Origin: Deltaproteobacteria bacterium
GTDB lineage: Bacteria; UBA10199; DSSB01
Direction: 5' to 3'
DNA length: 19,752 nucleotides
Assembly (NCBI GenBank): GCA_021772695.1
Contig: JAJFLL010000333.1
Coordinates: 1 to 19,752, forward strand
Shown here piece after piece: positions 14,669 to 19,752 of this stretch. How positions within the stretch are numbered: position 1 is the stretch's first letter; every line of letters begins with the position of its first letter. The translations under genes were made by a program, and so were the position numbers. The notes under the pieces were generated by a model. The model saw only the letters and a list, made by a program, of their open reading frames with translations, had not been told where the DNA came from and searched no databases.

Positions 14669-14674
14669 TTATAA

Positions 14675-15493
14675 TTATCGATACATTTTAAGGATCCCCA
14701 GATAGGCCTGAAGCAGGGGTGCCCCATAGAAAAGATAAAGGATGGCAGCGGCCCCAAGAAAACTGCCAAAGGGCAATTGGGTGCTGCGCGAATGGCGTTT
14801 CATCAGGATCATGATCAATCCGTAGACAGTTCCGGTAACCGAAGCGATGAAAAAAATAAAAAAGACTGCCTTCCAACCGAAAAAGGCGCCGATCATGGCA
14901 CCCAATTTGATATCGCCGCCGCCCATTCCCATATGACCACGGGACCATTGATAGATGGCGGCCACCAAATACAAGGTCACACCACCGGCAACGGCACCCC
15001 ACAGACTTTCCAAGATCAAGGATCCGCTTCCAAGAGGCCAAGGTGTCCCAGAAAAATATCGTCCTTCGGCCCAGTGGGTCAAAAAGCCCAAGGCAATGCC
15101 CGGTAACGTAATGGCATCGGGCAGAATCTTCTTTTTCCAATCTAGGAACACCAACAATACCATGGGAAGAATGAAGGCCAATTCCCAAAGTATAAACCGA
15201 GTCCAAGGACTAAGGGTCAGGTAAGCCCCTACCGTCAATAGGGTCATGGAACCTTCAATTATCCAGTAACGAAACCCAATGGAACTCTTGCAATGACGGC
15301 AGCGTGCGCCCAGGGCGAGATAACTGATCAGTGGGATATTTTCGTACCAGCTTAGGGTATGCTTGCAATGACGGCAGTGAGATCGGGGGGCCCATAGGGA
15401 TTCCCCCAGGGGTATCCGTACCACCGCAAGACCGGTAAAGGAGCCCAATAGCATGCCCAATAAAATGACATAGATAAGGGAAAGTATTTCCAC
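14675..15493 (-). CDS. pilD: Type IV prepilin peptidase / N-methyltransferase
   Basis: An inner-membrane aspartic protease that cleaves leader peptides of type IV pilins and pseudopilins and methylates the new N-terminus. It has 272 residues with about seven or eight hydrophobic segments. The cytoplasmic N-terminal domain has the two zinc-type pairs C40/C43 (CRHC) and C65/C68 (CRHC), separated by the WYENIPLISYL element. The catalytic aspartates are D118 (FLDWKKKILPD) and D194 (GMGGGDIKLG). GTG 15493 is the start: a stop codon lies in frame 4 codons upstream. No other pilus or secretion gene is in the window, so the substrates are encoded elsewhere. It diverges from the zinc-ribbon gene across 122 bp. 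Confidence 0.95.
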   Translation of the reverse strand: MEILSLIYVILLGMLLGSFTGLAVVRIPLGESLWAPRSHCRHCKHTLSWYENIPLISYLALGARCRHCKSSIGFRYWIIEGSMTLLTVGAYLTLSPWTRFILWELAFILPMVLLVFLDWKKKILPDAITLPGIALGFLTHWAEGRYFSGTPWPLGSGSLILESLWGAVAGGVTLYLVAAIYQWSRGHMGMGGGDIKLGAMIGAFFGWKAVFFIFFIASVTGTVYGLIMILMKRHSRSTQLPFGSFLGAAAILYLFYGAPLLQAYLGILKMYR

Positions 15494-15615
15494 GCCCCGA
15501 TCTTAGGGGACGAAGTCGCCTGAGACCAAGAATAAAGGTGAGCCGAAGCCTGATTCTTTCACTTGAAAATAAGTGGCGTTTCCCCGTAGTTAGGGGCCTA
15601 AGAAGGAGAACTACC

Positions 15616-15927
15616 ATGAGCAATATGGGAAAACCCAGCCACGAAGAGGCCGAATATTTCACCAAGATTGAAATGGAAAAACGCCAAGCCATGGCGGAAA
15701 AAGTCAAATCGGCCATGAAAGCCGAGGAACTCGAAAAACTAAAGGCCCTCCATTGGCATCATTGTGCGAAATGTGGTTTTGAGATGCATTCCGTCGTGTT
15801 TAAAGGGGTCACCATCGAAAAATGCCCCCATTGCGGTGGCATCTACCTCGACGCCGGGGAGCTCGAGCAATTGGCCGGCAAAGAAGGCGGTTTTGTCTCA
15901 GCGGTATTGAGTATCTTTAAAACCTAG
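15616..15927 (+). CDS. Small zinc-ribbon protein (zf-TFIIB type)
   Basis: The protein has 103 residues from ATG 15616, chosen because AAGGAG precedes it; the longer frame from 15538 lacks such support. The first half is a charged helix rich in Glu, Lys and Ala (residues 8-45). The second half has CAKCGFEMHSVVF, then IEKCPHCGGIYLDAGELEQL: two CxxC knuckles with the CPxCGGxxLDxxEL ending typical of TFIIB-like zinc ribbons found in small bacterial proteins. A role in nucleic-acid or protein binding is possible but unproven. It is 9 bp upstream of gatC, and its stop codon overlaps the gatC ribosome-binding site, so it is probably part of the same operon. Confidence 0.88.
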   Translation: MSNMGKPSHEEAEYFTKIEMEKRQAMAEKVKSAMKAEELEKLKALHWHHCAKCGFEMHSVVFKGVTIEKCPHCGGIYLDAGELEQLAGKEGGFVSAVLSIFKT

Positions 15928-15936
15928 GAGCCCTCC

Positions 15937-16221
15937 ATGATCCAAAAAGACACGGTAGCCACCATCGCCAAATTGGCGCGGCTGGAATTTACTGAACCAG
16001 AATTAATGACCTTTGCCGACCAAATGAACCAGATATTGGGTTTTATGGAACAGCTCGACGGCTTAGACACCTCAAAGATCGAGGCCACCAGCCATGCCGT
16101 CGATATCCCTGGCCCCATGCGCGAAGATCGGGTGGTCGAATCGAATGTCATTGAATCGCTCTTAAAAGAAAACGCTCCCGACCATGAAGACAACTTCTTT
16201 CGTGTTCCCAAGGTGCTTTAA
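15937..16221 (+). CDS. gatC: Aspartyl/glutamyl-tRNA amidotransferase subunit C
   Basis: GatC is the small subunit that stabilises the GatA-GatB interface of the tRNA-dependent amidotransferase. The 94-residue length is typical. The N-terminus VATIAKLARLEFTEPE, the central QMNQILGFMEQLDGLDT and the LREDRV-like MREDRVVES followed by NAPDHEDNFFRVPKVL are characteristic. AGGAG lies 6 nt before the ATG. Its TAA overlaps the gatA ATG by one base. Confidence 0.96.
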   Translation: MIQKDTVATIAKLARLEFTEPELMTFADQMNQILGFMEQLDGLDTSKIEATSHAVDIPGPMREDRVVESNVIESLLKENAPDHEDNFFRVPKVL

Positions 16222-17681
16222 TGGAACTTCACCAACTCACCATCGCTCAGGCCATAGAAAAATTGGCCAAGAAAGAAATCTCTTCAGCCGAATTGACCGC
16301 GGCATGCCAGCAGCGAATCCAGCAAACCGAATCGCAGTTGGGCAGTTATATCACCCTGACTCAAGAGGCGGCCTTAGCTCAGGCGAAGGCCGTCGATGAT
16401 CGCAGAGCCAAGGGCGAACCACTCCCACCCTTGGCGGGTATCCCGCTCGCCCTAAAGGATATCTTCGTCACGAAGGGCGTGAAAACCACCTGTGCTTCAC
16501 GCATTTTAGAAAATTTTATTCCACCCTATGACGGCACCGCCGTACGCAAATTAATCGAGCAAGACTATGTCTTATTGGGCAAACTCAACATGGACGAATT
16601 TGCCATGGGGTCCTCCACCGAAACTTCTTATTTTAAGAAAACTAAAAATCCCTGGAACTTAGAATACATTCCTGGCGGCAGCAGTGGTGGGTCGGCCAGC
16701 GCTGTGGCTGCAGGGCAATGCCTTGGCGCCCTGGGCACCGACACGGGTGGATCCATTCGTCAACCGGCTGCGCTCTGCGGAATCGTAGGCATCAAACCCA
16801 CCTACGGTCGCGTGAGTCGCTACGGGGTGGTGGCCTTTGCCTCTTCCCTCGACCAGGTCGGACCCATGACTCAAGATGTGCGCGATAGTGCCATCCTGCT
16901 TAATACCATTGCGGGTCATGACCCCTTAGACAGTACTTCCGTAAATCGTCCCGTGCCCGATTACACTCAGTCCCTCAAGACCGACGTCAAAGGGCTGAAG
17001 ATCGGAGTGCCCAAGGAATATTTCATCGAAGGGCTTGATGCCGAAGTCAAAAAATCCCTTGAAAATGCCTTGGAACAATACCGCTCCCTCGGTGCCGAAA
17101 TCATCGAAGTCACTCTGCCCCACACCCAATATGCCGTACCGACTTATTATATCTTGGCCCCGGCCGAGGCGAGCAGTAACCTCGCCCGCTATGACGGCGT
17201 TCGCTTTGGCTATCGCAGTCCCAATGCCAAAAATTTAACCGAGATGTATCAAAAAAGCCGATCCGAAGGCTTTGGCCCCGAGGTCAAGCGCCGCATCATG
17301 TTGGGCACCTACGTGCTTTCTGCTGGATATTATGACGCCTACTACCTCAAAGCGCAAAAGGTGCGCACTCTGATTCGCCGCGATTTCGAAGCGGCATTTC
17401 AGCAAGTCGATGTCTTACTGACTCCGACCACGCCTACGCCCGCCTTCAGAATTGGTGAAAAGTCCGATGACCCTCTTAAAATGTATCTGAGTGATATTTT
17501 TACCATTAATGTGAATCTAGCCGGATTGCCGGGCATGAGCCTGCCCTGCGGTTTGAGTTCACAAGGATTACCCATCGGCATGCAATTGATTGCCGATTAT
17601 TTTCAGGAAGAAAAAATCTTTCACGCGGCCTACGCCTATGAACAGGCGACCGAGTGGCATCGAAAAAGGCCTTCCCTATGA
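16221..17681 (+). CDS. gatA: Aspartyl/glutamyl-tRNA amidotransferase subunit A
   Basis: GatA is an amidase-signature enzyme that releases ammonia from glutamine for transfer to Glu-tRNA-Gln or Asp-tRNA-Asn. It has 486 residues. The Ser-cisSer-Lys triad is visible as K79 (GIPLALKD), S154 (GGSSGGSAS) and S178 (GTDTGGSIRQPA), the same numbering as known GatA proteins. NMDEFAMGSSTETS and GIKPTYGRVSRYGVVAFASSLDQ (with the family's DQVGP) are further hallmarks. The 3' end overlaps gatB by 4 bp in an ATGA arrangement. It acts in a cytoplasmic complex with GatB and GatC. Confidence 0.98.
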   Translation: MELHQLTIAQAIEKLAKKEISSAELTAACQQRIQQTESQLGSYITLTQEAALAQAKAVDDRRAKGEPLPPLAGIPLALKDIFVTKGVKTTCASRILENFIPPYDGTAVRKLIEQDYVLLGKLNMDEFAMGSSTETSYFKKTKNPWNLEYIPGGSSGGSASAVAAGQCLGALGTDTGGSIRQPAALCGIVGIKPTYGRVSRYGVVAFASSLDQVGPMTQDVRDSAILLNTIAGHDPLDSTSVNRPVPDYTQSLKTDVKGLKIGVPKEYFIEGLDAEVKKSLENALEQYRSLGAEIIEVTLPHTQYAVPTYYILAPAEASSNLARYDGVRFGYRSPNAKNLTEMYQKSRSEGFGPEVKRRIMLGTYVLSAGYYDAYYLKAQKVRTLIRRDFEAAFQQVDVLLTPTTPTPAFRIGEKSDDPLKMYLSDIFTINVNLAGLPGMSLPCGLSSQGLPIGMQLIADYFQEEKIFHAAYAYEQATEWHRKRPSL

Positions 17682-19117
17682 GCATTTCCTACGAAACCGT
17701 CATCGGTCTCGAGGTTCACGCCCAACTCAAGACCGAATCAAAAATTTTTTCCGCGGCTTCTACCCAATTTGGCGCTCCTCCTAATACCAATACAGACCCC
17801 GTCACCTTAGGGCTTCCCGGAGTTTTACCGGTGCTCAATATGGGTGTGGTAGAAATGGCCATCAAAGCGGGGCTGGCCACCCATTGTGAGATTGCCCCCC
17901 GAAGTATCTTTGCCCGCAAAAACTATTTTTATCCCGACTTACCCAAGGGCTACCAAATCAGCCAATTCGAGCTACCTATTTGTCAACGCGGTTGGATCAA
18001 CATCAAAGTTGACGGTCAGGAAAAAAAAATCGGCATCACGCGCATTCACCTTGAAGAAGACGCAGGTAAATTACTTCATGATTTCGGCGATTCTGATTTC
18101 AGTCACGTCGATCTCAATCGAGCGGGAGTTCCCCTCATAGAAACCGTCTCAGAACCCGACATGCGTTCCGCCGCCGAAGCCAGCGCCTATTTAAAACATC
18201 TGCGCGACATCTTCGTTTATTTGGGCATTTGCGACGGCAACATGGAGGAAGGTTCCTTTCGCTGTGACGCCAATGTTTCCATTAGGCCCGTGGGGCAAAA
18301 GGAATTTGGCACTCGGGCCGAACTCAAAAACATGAATAGCTTTCGCAACGTAGAACGAGCCATTGAATACGAAGTCAAACGTCAAGAGGCCTTATTGGCC
18401 GATGGCAAGGTAGTGGTGCAAGAGACCCGGTTATGGAACGCCGACAAGGGAGTTTCTGAATCCATGCGGTCCAAGGAAGAAGCCAACGACTACCGCTACT
18501 TTCCCGACCCTGACTTATTACCCCTCATTGTCGATGCGAAATGGGTGGAGCGTCTCAAAAACTCCCAACCCGAGTTGGCCCATGAGAAATCGCTACGCTT
18601 TCAAAAGGATTACAATATACCCGAATACGATGCTGAGGTTTTAACCGCCGACCGAAGTATCGCCGAGCATTGGGAAAAATCAGTGCAAGGCTTAAAAAGC
18701 CTCGAAGCCAAAAAGGTCAGCAATCTCTACATGACCCATCTCTTGAAATTGCAAAAGGAGACTCCAGAAACCTTTGAGCGCATCACCTCGGAAAAAGTCA
18801 TTGAGATCCTTCATTTGGTCGAATCGGGAAAAATCAGTTTAAACATGGCCAAAGAGGTCTTGGATGAGGTTGCCGGGAGTGATAAAGCGGTGGCTGACAT
18901 CATAGCCGCCAAAGGTTTCGTGCAAATTTCAGATACGGCTACTTTAGAGCAGACCATTGACAAGGTCTTGGCCGATAATCCCGACAACCTTGCCGCTTAT
19001 AAGGGAGGCAAAGAGAAGCTCTTTGGATTCTTTGTGGGGCAAACCATGAAAGCCCTCGGGGGCAAAGCGAACCCCCAGGTGGTCAACGATATCTTAAAAA
19101 AGAAATTAAAATCTTAG
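17678..19117 (+). CDS. gatB: Aspartyl/glutamyl-tRNA amidotransferase subunit B
   Basis: GatB binds the mischarged tRNA, activates its carboxyl with ATP and adds ammonia. The start is ATG 17678 (MSISYETVIGLEVHAQLKTE), overlapping the gatA stop; an upstream in-frame ATG at 17654 would add only 8 residues. It has 479 residues, the normal length. Hallmarks are KNYFYPDLPKGYQISQFE, the HLEEDAGK motif, DLNRAGVPLIETVSEPDMRS, MEEGSFRCDANVSIRP and DYRYFPDPDL. The C-terminal YqeY-like tRNA-binding domain ends in FFVGQTMKALGGKANPQVVN. The zinc-binding cysteine pairs seen in some GatB proteins near PNTNT and LGLPG are absent, so it belongs to the zinc-free type. Confidence 0.97.
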   Translation: MSISYETVIGLEVHAQLKTESKIFSAASTQFGAPPNTNTDPVTLGLPGVLPVLNMGVVEMAIKAGLATHCEIAPRSIFARKNYFYPDLPKGYQISQFELPICQRGWINIKVDGQEKKIGITRIHLEEDAGKLLHDFGDSDFSHVDLNRAGVPLIETVSEPDMRSAAEASAYLKHLRDIFVYLGICDGNMEEGSFRCDANVSIRPVGQKEFGTRAELKNMNSFRNVERAIEYEVKRQEALLADGKVVVQETRLWNADKGVSESMRSKEEANDYRYFPDPDLLPLIVDAKWVERLKNSQPELAHEKSLRFQKDYNIPEYDAEVLTADRSIAEHWEKSVQGLKSLEAKKVSNLYMTHLLKLQKETPETFERITSEKVIEILHLVESGKISLNMAKEVLDEVAGSDKAVADIIAAKGFVQISDTATLEQTIDKVLADNPDNLAAYKGGKEKLFGFFVGQTMKALGGKANPQVVNDILKKKLKS

Positions 19118-19127
19118 GTGAAATAAC

Positions 19128-19752
19128 ATGATGCCTTTTTTTACCATCAAATGGGAAGACGGCGCCGTTATAATGATAGACCAACGACGGTTGCCGCAAA
19201 ATGAAGTTTACCATACCCTGCGAACTGTAACCGAAGTGGGGCAAGCCATTAAAGACATGATGATCCGCGGAGCACCGGCCATCGGCGTTGCCGGCGCGTT
19301 CGGAATGGCCTTAGCTTCCTTTGCCTCTCAGGCCGCAACCTTCGAAACCTTTAAGTCCGAGATGGATAAAGCCGCCGAGTTCCTCATCAGTCAACGACCC
19401 ACTGCCGTCAACCTTCCCTGGGGAGTGCGACGCATCCAGAAAGTTTATCAAAACTCTATCGAAACTTCCCTGCCCAACTTGCAGAAGGCCATTCTCAAAG
19501 AAGCTTTAGAAATTTTTGCCGAAGATGTTGCCATGTGTGAGGCCATGGGTCGTTACGGTGCCAAATTGATTGAGCCGGGCAAGACCTACCTGACACATTG
19601 CAATGCCGGCGCATTGGCCACTGCAGGGCAAGGCACGGCACTCTCGGTTTTTTACGAAGCTGCTCGCCAGGGAAAGAAATTCCAAGTGGTGGCTTCCGAA
19701 ACTCGGCCTTTTTTGCAAGGGGCTCGACTCACCTGCTGGGAACTTTTAAAAA
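19128..19752 (+). CDS. mtnA: S-methyl-5-thioribose-1-phosphate isomerase (3' end beyond window)
   Basis: MtnA converts methylthioribose-1-phosphate to methylthioribulose-1-phosphate in the methionine salvage pathway. Translation from ATG 19128 (AGGTGA lies 6 nt upstream) gives 208 codons open to the window end. Family motifs in order are VIMIDQRRLP, IKDMMIRGAPAIGVAGAFGM, RPTAVNLPWG, THCNAGALATAGQGTAL with the probable catalytic Cys, and ETRPFLQGARLT-WEL. The second catalytic residue (Asp of the later GADRI motif) lies beyond the window. eIF2B-like ribose-1,5-bisphosphate isomerases are relatives, but the RGAPAIG and HCNAGALAT signatures favour MtnA. It lies 10 bp after gatB and may be co-transcribed with it. 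Confidence 0.95.
   Translation, partial: MMPFFTIKWEDGAVIMIDQRRLPQNEVYHTLRTVTEVGQAIKDMMIRGAPAIGVAGAFGMALASFASQAATFETFKSEMDKAAEFLISQRPTAVNLPWGVRRIQKVYQNSIETSLPNLQKAILKEALEIFAEDVAMCEAMGRYGAKLIEPGKTYLTHCNAGALATAGQGTALSVFYEAARQGKKFQVVASETRPFLQGARLTCWELLK

Noticed and set aside
14688..15206. 172-codon minus-strand open frame in a second frame of the prepilin peptidase gene
   Set aside because: The overlapping frame holds all catalytic and zinc-binding motifs of the prepilin peptidase; the alternative has none.

Overview
The window is mostly densely packed housekeeping genes on both strands, with one 3.6-kb accessory stretch (about 4.85-8.4 kb) that encodes three exported proteins of unknown function. 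Lipoprotein signals with lipoboxes, a prepilin peptidase, a GatCAB amidotransferase, an AroK-AroB fusion and a small XRE regulator just upstream of aroC together suggest a Gram-negative bacterium of the old 'Deltaproteobacteria' grade (Bdellovibrionota, Myxococcota or a related uncultured lineage). That placement is inference from gene style and order. No rRNA or tRNA gene, transposase, CRISPR array or integrase was seen, and no gene-free stretch exceeds about 210 bases.

Layout. Positions 1-3661 (minus strand) read hemW, grpE, an atypical dnaJ, then a TPR lipoprotein cut by the window edge. A 112-bp divergent spacer separates hemW from a stand-alone ParA ATPase (plus, 3774-4691). Next come a secreted parallel beta-helix protein (plus, 4854-6272), a convergent HIT hydrolase (minus, 6274-6612), and two paralogous cysteine-containing lipoproteins (plus, 6753-7538 and 7740-8399). 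The second lipoprotein overlaps the 3' end of hisS by 9 bp. From 14516 down to 8391 the minus strand carries what looks like one operon: XRE regulator, aroC, aroKB fusion, a short TPR-like protein, aroQ, a TPR protein and hisS. A prepilin peptidase (minus, 14675-15493) lies upstream of it. Diverging from that, the plus strand carries a zinc-ribbon protein, gatC, gatA, gatB and mtnA, the last cut by the window end.

How the genes work together. AroKB, AroQ and AroC supply four steps of the shikimate pathway (AroB, AroQ, AroK, AroC) leading to chorismate. GatCAB makes Gln-tRNA and/or Asn-tRNA by amidating mischarged tRNA, and HisS charges tRNA-His. GrpE and DnaJ are DnaK co-chaperones, although dnaK is not in the window. 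HemW is a heme chaperone.

The most unusual material is the lipoprotein pair. Both have the same lipobox and Gly/Pro-rich linker, a shared N-terminal block, a recurring cysteine-spacing pattern (two units in the first, one in the second), and a conserved 29-bp promoter-like element at a similar distance upstream. I do not recognise this family. I found no clear multi-gene defence or metabolic system that would count as a new biological system.
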